DNA of 31,787 nucleotides from JAHEDH01 sp965364515 (GCA_965364515.1 CBDTXZ010000016.1:1-31787); one strand, 5' to 3'. Positions 6,524-16,993 are shown, counted from the stretch's first letter. A program made the numbers and translations. Notes: generated by a model not told the origin, from the letters alone.

Positions 6524-7987
6524 GTGAGATCCGTCGTCCTCGGTGCGCTGTCCGGGCTGTTGCTCGTATTCGCCTATCCGCCATGGGGTTGGGGGTTCAT
6601 CGCTCCGGTCGCGATCGGGGGATTCCTCTGGGCGATCATCGAAGCCCGACTTCCCCGGGAGGCGTGGTTCTCCGGGTGGGGTTTCGGCATCGTCTTCTTC
6701 GGGTTGCTGTTCCCGTGGCTCGGTGAGCTCGTCGATCCGGCGATCATCGCCCTCGGGCCGCTCGTGTTGTCTCAGGCGGTATTCACCAGCGTCTACGCCC
6801 GGTTCCTGCATCGTTTCGATCTCGGTCGGCCGCTGCTCTGGTGGATGGCGGCGACCGGAGGTTGGGCCGCAATGGAACTCGTACGGCTTCGGTTTCCGTT
6901 CGGCGGGTTCGGGTGGGGCCTCGCCGGCTACCCGATGGGCGAATACGCCCTGACTCGAGATGCGACGCAGTTCTTCGGAGTGACAGGTTGGTCGGTGCTG
7001 CTCGTTGGGCTGGCTGCCGGGATCGTCGTGTGGCTTCGGGTATCCGAACCTCGGCCGGCGGCTGCCGTCATCGGGCTGACGACCCTGGCGGTCCTCGGTG
7101 GAGTGATCGCGCCGGCGGTTTCGGATGGCAACCGGGTTCGGGTTGCGATCGTCCAGGGCTCGACCCCATGCCCTCAGGAGCGGTGCTCGGGCGAGCGAGC
7201 GGCCACCTTCGAGACCTCGCTCGAGTTGACGCGTTCCATTCGAGCGGGGACCGTGGATCTGGTGGTCTGGCCGGAGGGCTCGACAGGCTTTGGCGTCGAT
7301 CCGGTGCTCGACCCCGGAGTCGCCGAAGAGATGGGAGCCGAGGCGGAACGGCTCGGAGCCGTGCTGCTGGCGGGGGGCGACCGGCCGCTCTCCGACACGG
7401 AGTGGACCAATGCCAACGTGGTGTTCGATCCGAGCGGAGCCATCGTCGGTGAGTACCCCAAGCGGCATCCGGTCCCCTTCGGCGAATACGTCCCGTTCCG
7501 CCCATTGTTCGCCTGGATTCCAGATCTGTCGCGGGTGCCCCGGGACATGATCCGAGGATCCGATCCGGTGATCTTCGATGAGGGATTCGGTCCCTTCGGT
7601 TCGGTCATCAGCTTCGAATCTGCGTTCAGCCGCTACGCCCGGAACACGGTCAACGATGGTGCGCGGCTGTTGATCGTGGCGACCTCGCAGGCCAGTTATC
7701 CGTTCTCCAACGCATCGGATCAGCTCATCGCCATGACCCGCATGCGGTCTGCGGAACTCGGTGTCGATGTCGTGCACGGCGCGATCACCGGGAAGTCGAC
7801 GATCATCACCGACGGTGGGGTGGTGGGCGAAACCACGGACCTCGTGGCCGCCGAAGTGCTCATCGGCAACGTCGAGATGCGGGCGTCGGGCATGACCCTG
7901 TATGCCCTTCTCGGGGACTGGCTGGCGCTCGCTGCGGCGGTGGGTCTCGGGGGTGTGGCGTTCGCCCGGTCGATCAGGAGCGAATAG
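6524..7987 (+). CDS. Apolipoprotein N-acyltransferase (Lnt) homologue with Ser at the Cys position
   Basis: 487 residues. About six membrane segments (up to about residue 200) precede a nitrilase-fold domain, and a last membrane helix closes the protein, as in Lnt. Lnt N-acylates the lipoprotein N-terminal Cys at the membrane. The catalytic Glu (E251 in V-W-P-E-G-S) and Lys (K313 in Y-P-K-R-H-P-V-P-F-G-E) are present. The segment normally carrying the nucleophile reads V-I-S363-F-E-S-A-F rather than I-C-Y-E-x-x-F, so Ser replaces Cys. It may be a lineage variant, a Ser-based enzyme or an inactive homologue. The start GTG is 6 nt after TAGACT (6512-6517), a leaderless start. The stop is 3 nt from the convergent nitroreductase gene. 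At least two intact lipoproteins in this window could be substrates. Confidence 0.85.
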   Translation: MRSVVLGALSGLLLVFAYPPWGWGFIAPVAIGGFLWAIIEARLPREAWFSGWGFGIVFFGLLFPWLGELVDPAIIALGPLVLSQAVFTSVYARFLHRFDLGRPLLWWMAATGGWAAMELVRLRFPFGGFGWGLAGYPMGEYALTRDATQFFGVTGWSVLLVGLAAGIVVWLRVSEPRPAAAVIGLTTLAVLGGVIAPAVSDGNRVRVAIVQGSTPCPQERCSGERAATFETSLELTRSIRAGTVDLVVWPEGSTGFGVDPVLDPGVAEEMGAEAERLGAVLLAGGDRPLSDTEWTNANVVFDPSGAIVGEYPKRHPVPFGEYVPFRPLFAWIPDLSRVPRDMIRGSDPVIFDEGFGPFGSVISFESAFSRYARNTVNDGARLLIVATSQASYPFSNASDQLIAMTRMRSAELGVDVVHGAITGKSTIITDGGVVGETTDLVAAEVLIGNVEMRASGMTLYALLGDWLALAAAVGLGGVAFARSIRSE

Positions 7988-7990
7988 CGG

Positions 7991-8518
7991 TCAGCCGTCG
8001 AAGTGGTTGCGGTGGATCATGTCGTCGATCGGCTTTCTCCCGCTCAGGTGGCTGCGTGCGCGTGCCGCACGCTCCGCTTCGCGATCGGGGTATCCCAGGG
8101 TGATGCCGAATCGGGCACCGTGGTCGTCGGGGATACCGAGAACCGCTTTGGCTTCGTTCTCCCGATGGAAGGTCACCGGGCACGATCCGACTCCCAGCGC
8201 TGCGGCGGCAAGCATGGCGTTCTGGCTCAGCCGGCCCATGTCCCAGTCGTAGCCGTCGGGGAGCCGGACGGGCACCAGTGTCGTCGGGGCGTTGCGCAGG
8301 GGTGTCGTGAAGTCACCGCACTCCGCAAGTCGGCCGAGTTGTTCGGGATCCTGGACGACGACCATCGCCCAGCTCTGCCGGTTCTTCGACGATCCGGTCC
8401 ACCGAACCGCCTCGAGGATCGCGTCGAGGTGTCCCTCGCTGAGCTGGCGGTCTTCGTAGTTCCGCACGACGCGCAGTCCCTTCACCGCCTCGTACACGTC
8501 CCGATTCGCTTCGAGCAT
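7991..8518 (-). CDS. Nitroreductase family protein
   Basis: 175 residues from the chosen ATG. It has the FMN-binding nitroreductase-fold pattern: an N-terminal R-V-V-R-N-Y-E, then W-T-G-S-S-K-N-R-Q-S-W-A, a central N-A-M-L-A-A-A-A-L-G-V-G-S helix, and G-Y-P-D near the C-terminus. It would be a cytosolic FMN-dependent NAD(P)H oxidoreductase; the substrate is unknown. The ATG at 8518 is selected because AGGAGA lies 5 nt upstream. The frame is open to 8560, inside the preceding gene. It is the third gene of the HAD/CoA-binding/nitroreductase operon, starting 8 nt past the CoA-binding stop. Confidence 0.82.
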   Translation of the reverse strand: MLEANRDVYEAVKGLRVVRNYEDRQLSEGHLDAILEAVRWTGSSKNRQSWAMVVVQDPEQLGRLAECGDFTTPLRNAPTTLVPVRLPDGYDWDMGRLSQNAMLAAAALGVGSCPVTFHRENEAKAVLGIPDDHGARFGITLGYPDREAERAARARSHLSGRKPIDDMIHRNHFDG

Positions 8519-8526
8519 CTCGTCTC

Positions 8527-8922
8527 CTATCCGACTCGGCCGGCTCGCACCATGATGCACTGGTTATGGATGACGTGGAGGCCCGCAGTCTCGGCCTGTT
8601 CGATCACTTCAGGTGACTCCGCGCCCGGCTGGAACCAGATGTGGGTGAGTCCGAGCTCGGCTGCGTCGGAGACGATCTGCTCCCCGACGTCGGGCGGGAC
8701 GACCACATCGACGATGTCGATCTCGTCGGGGACGGAGGCCAGGTCGGGGAAGGTGGGGTCACCGTCCACCGAATCGCGGTTCGGGTTGATCGGCCGGACC
8801 TGGAACCCCTTCGACTTGAGGTCGCGGTAGATCTTGCCGCCGTACTTCCAGGGGGTGTCGGTGGCGCCGACGACGGCGACGACGGTCTCTGCGCGTTCGA
8901 GGAGCTCGGCGATGTCAGCCAT
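8527..8922 (-). CDS. CoA-binding domain protein (YccU-like)
   Basis: 131 residues consisting of a single CoA-binding Rossmann-like domain (CoA_binding_2). An N-terminal V-V-A-V-V-G-A-T strand-turn is followed by P-W-K-Y-G-G, P-I-N-P-N, V-V-V-P-P and the C-terminal W-F-Q-P-G-A-E-S...N-Q-C-I-M. The fold is that of succinyl-CoA synthetase alpha N-domains; the role of stand-alone members is not established. The ATG at 8922 overlaps the HAD gene by 8 bp, so the two are co-transcribed. A GAGGAAG sits about 10 nt upstream inside the HAD gene. Confidence 0.88.
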   Translation of the reverse strand: MADIAELLERAETVVAVVGATDTPWKYGGKIYRDLKSKGFQVRPINPNRDSVDGDPTFPDLASVPDEIDIVDVVVPPDVGEQIVSDAAELGLTHIWFQPGAESPEVIEQAETAGLHVIHNQCIMVRAGRVG

Positions 8923-9589
8923 CGGTCAGTGCTTCCTCGAGATGAGAGAGATCGTCGACGAGGAGTCCGGGCGGCTTCCCCGGCAGACTCCACGAAACCC
9001 CTGGTCGACGTACGAACGCCGTCTGGCATCCTGCGGCTGCTGCTCCGGCGACGTCCCAGTCGTGGGCGGCGACCATGAGCATCCTCGAGATGTCGACACC
9101 GAACCGCAGTGCCGCGGTTTCATACACCTCTCGGGCCGGTTTGAACTTCCGGACTTCGTCCACCGTCATCGATTCGTCGAGTAGCGCCGAGAGCCCGGCG
9201 TGATCGAGCTGTTTGGTGGCCACCTCCGTACTCCCATTGGTGAGCGTGGCGGTGCGGAACCCGGCATCACGAAGCGATTCGAGGGCGGGGATCACGTCAG
9301 GGTGCGGATCGAGTCGGCGCATCCCGGCAACAACACCCTCTGCCCGTTCGCGGCTCAACCCGATGTCCTGCTTGCGGGCGAGCATCAGCAGAGCTTCGAC
9401 GCCGATCGTCCCAAAGCTCCGGTAGTCGTCGAGTTCGTTCGACACGACCGATCCGTGGAGCATTCTGGCGAACCATTCGCCGATGAGGTCGGCCGTGCCG
9501 AAGACCTCGGCGAACCCCGGACGCAGTGTGCCCAGGCTCAGCAGCGTCTCGTTCACGTCGAAGACGACGATGTCGGGTCGTTCGGTCAT
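8915..9589 (-). CDS. HAD family hydrolase, haloacid dehalogenase type II-like
   Basis: 224 residues. HAD motif I is F-D-V-N-E-T-L (nucleophile Asp near residue 9), motif II L-T-N-G-S, motif III Lys in K-F-K-P, and motif IV A-A-H-D-W-D-V-A-G-A. The form F-D-V-x-E-T-L with H-D-W-D is typical of L-2-haloacid dehalogenase-type members. Real substrates may be haloacids or phosphorylated metabolites. The ATG at 9589 is preferred over 9631: TAGCGT (9603-9598) lies 8 nt upstream, a near-leaderless layout. It is first in a three-gene overlapping operon with the CoA-binding and nitroreductase genes. Confidence 0.85.
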   Translation of the reverse strand: MTERPDIVVFDVNETLLSLGTLRPGFAEVFGTADLIGEWFARMLHGSVVSNELDDYRSFGTIGVEALLMLARKQDIGLSRERAEGVVAGMRRLDPHPDVIPALESLRDAGFRTATLTNGSTEVATKQLDHAGLSALLDESMTVDEVRKFKPAREVYETAALRFGVDISRMLMVAAHDWDVAGAAAAGCQTAFVRRPGVSWSLPGKPPGLLVDDLSHLEEALTDG

Positions 9590-9671
9590 CGGTTCCGACG
9601 CTACCCACCGAACGTCCGTATCGCTCGGCAAGCGCCCGATTCAGGACACCGTTCAGGGTGGCGCGGTCCGC

Positions 9672-10892
9672 TCAGGGGGCGAACCCCCACTCACCGTTCG
9701 AGATGATCGGTTCCTCCGACCCGTCGGCCGTGACTCCGAACACGTTCAGCTCCGCCGAGCCCACGACGAAGTCCACATGCGCCGTGCTCATGTTCAGCCC
9801 CGCCTCGGTCAGTTCTTCGAGCGTCATCTCCGGCCCGCCCTGGATGTTGATCGGATAGGCGCGTCCGACCGCGATGTGGCATCCGTCGTTCTCGTCGTAG
9901 AGCGTGTTGTTCCAGACCAGGCCCTCGGCAGCCACTGCAGACGACATCGGGACCATGGCACATTCGCCGAATCGCATCGAGCCCTCGTCGGTGGCGAGCA
10001 ATTGATCCAGCACCTCCTGGCCCTTCGATGCCGTCGCCTCGACGATCCGTCCGTCTGCGACTTCGAACGAGAAGCCCTCGATGAGATTGCCAAACAGCGA
10101 CAGCGGCTTGGTCGCGGCGACCACACCGTCGCCCCTCAGTCGATGGGGCCCGCAGAAGACCTCCTCGGTGGGGATGTTCGGAACGAACGAGCCCCCGCCA
10201 CTGCCGCCGATCCAGATCGTGCCTTCGGGGACGCCCAGCAGGAGGTCGGTGCCCGGCGCCTCGTATCGCAGCGACGTGTATGAGCGGGACGTGAGGTAGC
10301 GGCTCCGGGCATTCAAATCGGACACGTGGGCGTGCCATGCGGCAACGGGGTCGTCCTGATCCACCCGGCAAGCTCGGAAGATCGCCGACCACAGGCGCTC
10401 GATCGCTTCCTGCTCGTCAGTGTCTCCGAACACGCTCCTCGCCCACGCCGGGTTGGGTGCTGCAACCACGCTCCACTGGCGCTGGAGCGTGCCCTGTGCG
10501 CGAGTCAGCGGTTCGACTGCCGCCTGGTTGGTTCGTTGGAACCCCGCAATGCGCGCCGGGTCGATCCCTGCAAGGGCATCCGGGTCGTTCGCCGACACGT
10601 ACAGGAACTGGTCCCCGGCCTCGAATGCCGCCATCGCAGCCCGTGAGGCCGTGGTCACCACCTCGGCGGCCTCGGGGCGACCGTGTTCGAATCGAGATCT
10701 CGAAATGTGGTCGTCGCTCCACATGACGTCGACGTTGGAGGCCCCCGCCCGGTAGGCGGCGTCGACGAGGTGCCGGGTGAACTCGACCACCTCCACCGAC
10801 GACCTGATGAGCAGCCGCTGGCCGGTCTCGAGCCCGACACCGACGCGCACGGCCACTTCCGCGTACTTGGACAGCAGGTCGGTTGACGGCAT
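9672..10892 (-). CDS. M29 family aminopeptidase
   Basis: 406 residues, the usual size for M29 (AmpS/PepS/aminopeptidase T) cytosolic metallo-aminopeptidases. Family landmarks include the N-terminal L-x-K-Y-A-E-V-A-V-x-V-G-V-G-L-x-x-G-Q, N-I-P-T-E-E-V-F-C-G-P, and the metal-site region E-G-L-V-W-N-N-T-L-Y-D-E-N with H-I-A-V-G and H-V-D-F. The ATG at 10892 is chosen because GAGGAG lies 5 nt upstream; an ATG at 10919 lacks this. It lies 64 nt downstream of the membrane hydrolase gene and probably has its own translation signal within a shared transcript. It would release N-terminal amino acids from peptides. Confidence 0.9.
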   Translation of the reverse strand: MPSTDLLSKYAEVAVRVGVGLETGQRLLIRSSVEVVEFTRHLVDAAYRAGASNVDVMWSDDHISRSRFEHGRPEAAEVVTTASRAAMAAFEAGDQFLYVSANDPDALAGIDPARIAGFQRTNQAAVEPLTRAQGTLQRQWSVVAAPNPAWARSVFGDTDEQEAIERLWSAIFRACRVDQDDPVAAWHAHVSDLNARSRYLTSRSYTSLRYEAPGTDLLLGVPEGTIWIGGSGGGSFVPNIPTEEVFCGPHRLRGDGVVAATKPLSLFGNLIEGFSFEVADGRIVEATASKGQEVLDQLLATDEGSMRFGECAMVPMSSAVAAEGLVWNNTLYDENDGCHIAVGRAYPINIQGGPEMTLEELTEAGLNMSTAHVDFVVGSAELNVFGVTADGSEEPIISNGEWGFAP

Positions 10893-10956
10893 TGGAGCTC
10901 CTCGGTTCGTCCCGGGCAATCTACCCAGCTTCGCCGTCGCCGGAATGGCGCAGCAT

Positions 10957-12960
10957 TCACCGGTACCTGGGAGGCAGGGCGGAGTCCCCGACGCCCATCG
11001 ATCGGAGGAGCTCCCCGGCGGTGGCGTTGTACACCTGCTCGTCGCGGAACCAGTAGGCGCCGTGGATCCGAGAGCGAGGATCCGGCTGTTCTGGCAGGTC
11101 GATCCCCGGATCGATCGGACCGCCGATCGGATCCGTCGTCCGCCACAGATTGGCCCATCTCGTGACGGATCCCTTGACCGCTCGAATCCTCTGGTCTCCG
11201 AAATGGGCGGGGAAGAATCGCCTGTAGAGCGTTCCCAGCGGACTGCCGAAGGTGAACAGTGCGATCGGGACGCCTGATCCCACGACGGCGCTCGACGCGA
11301 TCACGGTTCCCTGGGAGTGGGCTGCCACGACCAGCGGCACGCTGCCCTCCTCCGAGAGGTCGAGGAGCGTGTTGCGGAGCGAAGCGACCGCAGTGGCGCC
11401 GTAGGGCGGGGGAGCGAGCGGGTGGAACACCGACGGGAAGTAGGAGCCGACGTCCCACGGGACGGCCAGTGCTCGCCGCTGATCGGCGTTGCGATAGGCG
11501 CCGATGATTCGAGAGCCGATGAGCTGCGCCGGGAGGACGAGCGTCCCGAACACTGCGACCTGACGGAAGTCACTCGCAAACCATCCGACGACGAGGAACA
11601 CGGCGGAGCCGATGACCAGGGTGATGACAGCCTTGCTCGGAGTGCGTCGCCATGAGAAGGCGAGCAGCACGACGACGAGAACGAAGGCCCATTGTGAGCC
11701 TGTCTGGAACAGGGTCACGTCGGTGTCGTCCAGGTTGAGGAAGACCATGAGTGAGACACCGGTGATGATGACGGGCGTGCCGATGACGAGCAGCGCCGGG
11801 TCGTTGACGATGGCCACGATGTCGTGCCAGATCCGGTTGTCCTCGGCGTCACCCATGAGGTCCGCAAAGAGGATCAGGAGCAGGACGAAGGCAGCGAGCA
11901 CCAGGACTCCGAGCAGGAACCCCTCGGCGATGAGCCCGATCTCCGTAGGTGTCTCGGTCCCTGCGGCCGCCGCGCTCACCTGGATCGACGCTGCTCCGAC
12001 CGCAGCTCCCGACGCGCCCGCGACGGCGATGAGCGTCGCGATCGTCGCGGCGGCGAGCCGATCCACGCTGGACAGGCAGGCGGCGACGAGCACGAGTGCC
12101 ATGGCCGTGAAGACCTGCACGGTGGAGGCAATCGGGTCGCCTGCTCCGACGATGGTCTCGCTCGCCGGAGCACCCCCGAGCCAGACGATGACCGCCAGCC
12201 CGACCACGCCCAGCGCCATCGTGAATGCCGCCGCACCCGTGATCCATTCCATCGGCTTGATCGGCGCGAGCACGCCCAGACCGGCAGCCAGCACGAGCAC
12301 CACCAGCCCGATCAGCGAGATGGTGACGATCCCGTCGAGATCCACGTCGTCCTGTGGGAACGTGCCGGCGGCGACCGTTGCGAGCGTCCACAGCGTCGCG
12401 GCTGCCGCCACGCCCAGATGGGAGCGGCGCAGCATCCTCGAGTCGTCCACCTCGACTGCAGGATCGACCAGAGGGGGAGGGATGTCGCGATCGCGACCCC
12501 TGGTCAGCCACCAGAGCATCCCGACGACCGCCAGTGAGGCGATCCCACCCAGCCCGACTGCGAGTCCCTCGCCGATGGGCTCGCCGAGCGTGGAGAAGCC
12601 TCCGACGACGATGAGCCCGTAGGCGACCACGAGCGAGAACATCGCTGTGAGCATCGCGCCCACGATCCGCACCAACGCGACATCGACGCGATGCCGCAGG
12701 AGGGAACGACGCCGTGGCAGCGCCCATCCGGAGAGGTTCGCCAGCATGTACGGAAGGAGCAGGATCCAGCTGGCCGATGCGGGTTCACCCGAGGTGAGGC
12801 TCGCCCAGCGGAAGGCCCGCGTCCAGCCCCCGGTGTCGGCGGGCATGGTCAGGTCCGTCTCTGGGTCGTCGTCGGCGGGCACCGGCCGAGCTTGGAGCAG
12901 GTCGACGGCCGATGTCCCCGAGACCCCGTGGATTCGCAACTCTATGAAAGGCCAGTCCAT
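10957..12960 (-). CDS. Polytopic membrane protein with C-terminal alpha/beta-hydrolase domain
   Basis: About 667 residues. A short N-terminal segment, I-E-L-R-I-H-G-V-S-G-T, is followed by roughly ten to twelve hydrophobic helices to about residue 500. A C-terminal soluble domain then carries the nucleophile elbow A-H-S549-Q-G. Downstream W-R-T-T-D-P-I-G-G and I-H-G-A-Y-W-F could supply the acid and histidine. It looks like a membrane-anchored serine hydrolase or esterase. The E-L-R-x-H-G-V-x-G-T opening recurs in uncharacterised actinobacterial membrane proteins as far as I recall. The start is uncertain: ATG 12960 has neither Shine-Dalgarno nor a TANNNT box, and ATG 13014 is an alternative. 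It is divergent from acetyl-CoA synthetase and upstream of the M29 aminopeptidase. The substrate is unknown. Confidence 0.75.
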   Translation of the reverse strand: MDWPFIELRIHGVSGTSAVDLLQARPVPADDDPETDLTMPADTGGWTRAFRWASLTSGEPASASWILLLPYMLANLSGWALPRRRSLLRHRVDVALVRIVGAMLTAMFSLVVAYGLIVVGGFSTLGEPIGEGLAVGLGGIASLAVVGMLWWLTRGRDRDIPPPLVDPAVEVDDSRMLRRSHLGVAAAATLWTLATVAAGTFPQDDVDLDGIVTISLIGLVVLVLAAGLGVLAPIKPMEWITGAAAFTMALGVVGLAVIVWLGGAPASETIVGAGDPIASTVQVFTAMALVLVAACLSSVDRLAAATIATLIAVAGASGAAVGAASIQVSAAAAGTETPTEIGLIAEGFLLGVLVLAAFVLLLILFADLMGDAEDNRIWHDIVAIVNDPALLVIGTPVIITGVSLMVFLNLDDTDVTLFQTGSQWAFVLVVVLLAFSWRRTPSKAVITLVIGSAVFLVVGWFASDFRQVAVFGTLVLPAQLIGSRIIGAYRNADQRRALAVPWDVGSYFPSVFHPLAPPPYGATAVASLRNTLLDLSEEGSVPLVVAAHSQGTVIASSAVVGSGVPIALFTFGSPLGTLYRRFFPAHFGDQRIRAVKGSVTRWANLWRTTDPIGGPIDPGIDLPEQPDPRSRIHGAYWFRDEQVYNATAGELLRSMGVGDSALPPRYR

Positions 12961-13029
12961 GTCAACCCGATCGTCGAGTATGGCTTCAGATACAACCACG
13001 TTCGCCAGGCGCATCGACGGGTCTCGGCA

Positions 13030-13062
13030 TATTCTCGAACCACGAGTACCCGATGTGAGGAG
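13030..13062 (+). promoter_or_regulatory. acsA -10 box and Shine-Dalgarno
   Basis: TATTCT (13030-13035) is the best -10 upstream of the acetyl-CoA synthetase gene, and GAGGAG (13057-13062) lies 5 nt before its GTG. No convincing -35 is visible. Unlike most genes here, this one would have a short leader with a Shine-Dalgarno sequence. Confidence 0.5.
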
Positions 13063-13067
13063 CACCA

Positions 13068-15017
<1,950 letters not shown>

Positions 15018-15030
15018 GAGGTTCCGGGCA

Positions 15031-15068
15031 GAGGAGCGGTCTCGACGGACGATCGCGAGACCGCCCTC
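15031..15068. terminator. Bidirectional terminator between acsA and epimerase
   Basis: GCGGTCTCG (15036-15044) pairs with CGAGACCGC (15056-15064), and GAGG (15031-15034) with CCTC (15065-15068) across a bulged A. The loop is 11 nt. It lies between two convergent genes, so it can serve both. No long T-tract follows. Confidence 0.6.
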
Positions 15069-15082
15069 GGTTCGCCGACCGG

Positions 15083-16072
15083 TCACCGTCTGACGGAGAA
15101 CTCCTCGATGAGGCGCTCGATCAATGCGTTCCGTCCGGGTTCGAGGGGAGCGAAGTCGGGATTCTCCATGTGAAAAGCTGCGATCTCGCGGGCGCCTTCG
15201 TGAAACGGGATCGTGGCGTTGAAGTCCGGGACGACTGCTTTGATCTTCGAGTTGTCGAAGATGACGCTGTGGGCCTTGTCTCCCAGGAGGCCATCGCCCC
15301 ATTCCGCGTTCGCCCCTGCGATGACCTCGGAAGCGATGTGAACGAGGTCGGGGGTCTTGCCCACCGCTCGCCCCATGGCGAGGAAGATCTCGTTCCATGG
15401 GATGCTCTCGTCGCTCGTGATGTGAAACGACTCGCCGATCGCCTTCGGGTTCCCGAGAAGCCCAACGAGCCCCACGGCGAAGTCGCGGTGGTGCGTCAAG
15501 GTCCAGAGGGACGTCCCGTCTCCGTGCACGATGACGGGCTTGTCGGCCAGGATTCGCTTGAAGACCGTTCCGCCCGACGAGAAAGGGAGCAGGGTCTTGT
15601 CGTAGGTGTGAGAGGGGCGGACGATGGTGATCGGGAAGCCTCGGGACCTGTATTCGTCGAGGAGGAGCTCCTCGCAGGCGATCTTGTTGCGGCTGTACTG
15701 CCAGAACGGGTTGTGAAGCGGAGTGGACTCGGTGATGGGGAGGTGCCGCACCGGCTTGTGGTACGCCGATGCGCTGCTGATGAAGACGAACTGCCCGGTG
15801 CGGTGTCGGAAGAGTTCCAGATCCGAGCGGATGTGATCCGGTGTGAATGCGACGAAGTCCACGACTGCGTCGTATTGCTCCCCTTCCAGTGCGGCCTGTG
15901 CCTGCCGTGCGTTTCTCGCGTCTGCGTGGAGGATGCGTGCCCCGGGCGCCGGCGGGCGAACGTGGCTCGTTGTGCCGCGGATCATGAGGTGGACTTCATG
16001 GCCCCGGTCGAGAGCCAATGGAGCGCACGCGCTGCTGATCACGCCGGTGCCGCCGATGAACAAGATCTTCAT
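15083..16072 (-). CDS. NAD-dependent epimerase/dehydratase family protein
   Basis: 329 residues with an N-terminal Rossmann motif, K-I-L-F-I-G-G-T-G-V-I-S. S-S-A-S-A-Y and Y-S-R-N-K supply the Ser-Tyr-x3-Lys catalytic set of extended short-chain dehydrogenases, and V-R-P-S-H-T-Y-D corresponds to the substrate-side loop. It may epimerise or reduce a nucleotide sugar, or belong to the CSP41/RNA-binding-like branch; the substrate is unknown. The ATG at 16072 lies 6 nt after TACCCT (16084-16079), a leaderless start, and the Rossmann strand starts right there. Upstream M codons to 16111 are rejected. It is separated by 100 nt from the BtuF-like gene upstream. Confidence 0.85.
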   Translation of the reverse strand: MKILFIGGTGVISSACAPLALDRGHEVHLMIRGTTSHVRPPAPGARILHADARNARQAQAALEGEQYDAVVDFVAFTPDHIRSDLELFRHRTGQFVFISSASAYHKPVRHLPITESTPLHNPFWQYSRNKIACEELLLDEYRSRGFPITIVRPSHTYDKTLLPFSSGGTVFKRILADKPVIVHGDGTSLWTLTHHRDFAVGLVGLLGNPKAIGESFHITSDESIPWNEIFLAMGRAVGKTPDLVHIASEVIAGANAEWGDGLLGDKAHSVIFDNSKIKAVVPDFNATIPFHEGAREIAAFHMENPDFAPLEPGRNALIERLIEEFSVRR

Positions 16073-16172
16073 GAGCCGAGGGTAGAGGTCTGCCCTGAGT
16101 CGCCCGGTCACTTCGAGGGCGTTCTCGGAGCCTCCGGCGGTCTGATTCGCCTCTGCTTTCCGCAGTCGACGG

Positions 16173-16982
16173 TCAGGTGGAGCCGGTCCATCGCGAGATG
16201 ATGCCGTGGATGTGGTCGAGCCCGTCGGTCAGTGCGGCGGGTCCCGGCTGCAGGATGATCTCGGCGGGGATCTCGTGAATCGTGCGTGTCTGGACCGGCT
16301 CGAGTGATTCCCACCCGGCTCGGTTCCACACCGTCTGCGGCTGCAGCTTCTTTCCACACCACGATGCGAGGAGGACGTCCGGCCCACGGCGCACCACCTC
16401 GGACGGGTCCTCGATGATCCGGTCGGCTGCGAGGCTCGAGGTCGAGCGGTCCGCGAAGATGTCATCTCCTCCAGCGATGTCGATGACCTCGGACACCCAC
16501 CCGATGGCCGTGATCATCGGCTCATCCCACTCCTCGAAATAGACCTTCGGGCGATGCGGCAGCTCGGCAGCGCGGGCTCGAACGACGTCGAGATGCAAAG
16601 CGATGTCGTTCACCCACGCGCGCGCGTCGTCCGCTCGACCGACCATTGCCCCGAGACGGACGATGTATCGCAGGATCCCGTCGACCGTTCGGTGGTTCGA
16701 GATCCAGACCTCGATCCCCTCCTTGATGAGGTCGCGGGCGATGTCGGCCTGAATGTCCGAGAAACCGATCACCAGGTCCGGATCGAGTTCGAAGATGCGT
16801 TCGAGCCGTGCGTTGGTGAACCCAGACACCTTCGGCTTGTCTCGTCTCGCCTCGCTCGGACGGACCGTGAACTGGGAGATACCGACGATGCGGTCCTGTT
16901 CACCGAGGTGGTAGAGCACCTCGGTGGGCTCTTCCGTGAGACACACGATCCGCGAGGGATACGGATCCGACGATCGGTGCAT
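16173..16982 (-). CDS. BtuF-like periplasmic-binding-fold protein without signal peptide
   Basis: 269 residues of the periplasmic-binding 2 (BtuF/FecB) fold. It has R-I-V-C-L-T-E-E-P-T-E-V-L-Y at the start, I-F-E-L-D-P-D-L-V-I-G-F in the first lobe, and P-D-V-L-L-A-S-W-C-G with H-E-I-P in the second. Such proteins bind cobalamin or siderophores for ABC importers. Here no signal peptide or lipobox precedes the domain, and the frame upstream of 16982 reads as an arginine-rich shadow. So it may act in the cytosol or through the small membrane peptide encoded just upstream. The ATG is 11 nt past that peptide's stop and has no Shine-Dalgarno, which suggests coupling. No transporter genes are adjacent. 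Confidence 0.78.
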   Translation of the reverse strand: MHRSSDPYPSRIVCLTEEPTEVLYHLGEQDRIVGISQFTVRPSEARRDKPKVSGFTNARLERIFELDPDLVIGFSDIQADIARDLIKEGIEVWISNHRTVDGILRYIVRLGAMVGRADDARAWVNDIALHLDVVRARAAELPHRPKVYFEEWDEPMITAIGWVSEVIDIAGGDDIFADRSTSSLAADRIIEDPSEVVRRGPDVLLASWCGKKLQPQTVWNRAGWESLEPVQTRTIHEIPAEIILQPGPAALTDGLDHIHGIISRWTGST

Positions 16983-16993
16983 CGAGACGATGC

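Noticed and set aside
7991..8560. Nitroreductase start at 8560
   Set aside because: It lies within the CoA-binding gene, and AGGAGA sits 5 nt before ATG 8518.
11612..12622. Plus-strand open frame of 336 codons rich in Ser/Thr/Pro
   Set aside because: It is the antisense of the membrane hydrolase gene. Its Ala/Ser/Thr repeats simply mirror hydrophobic codons.
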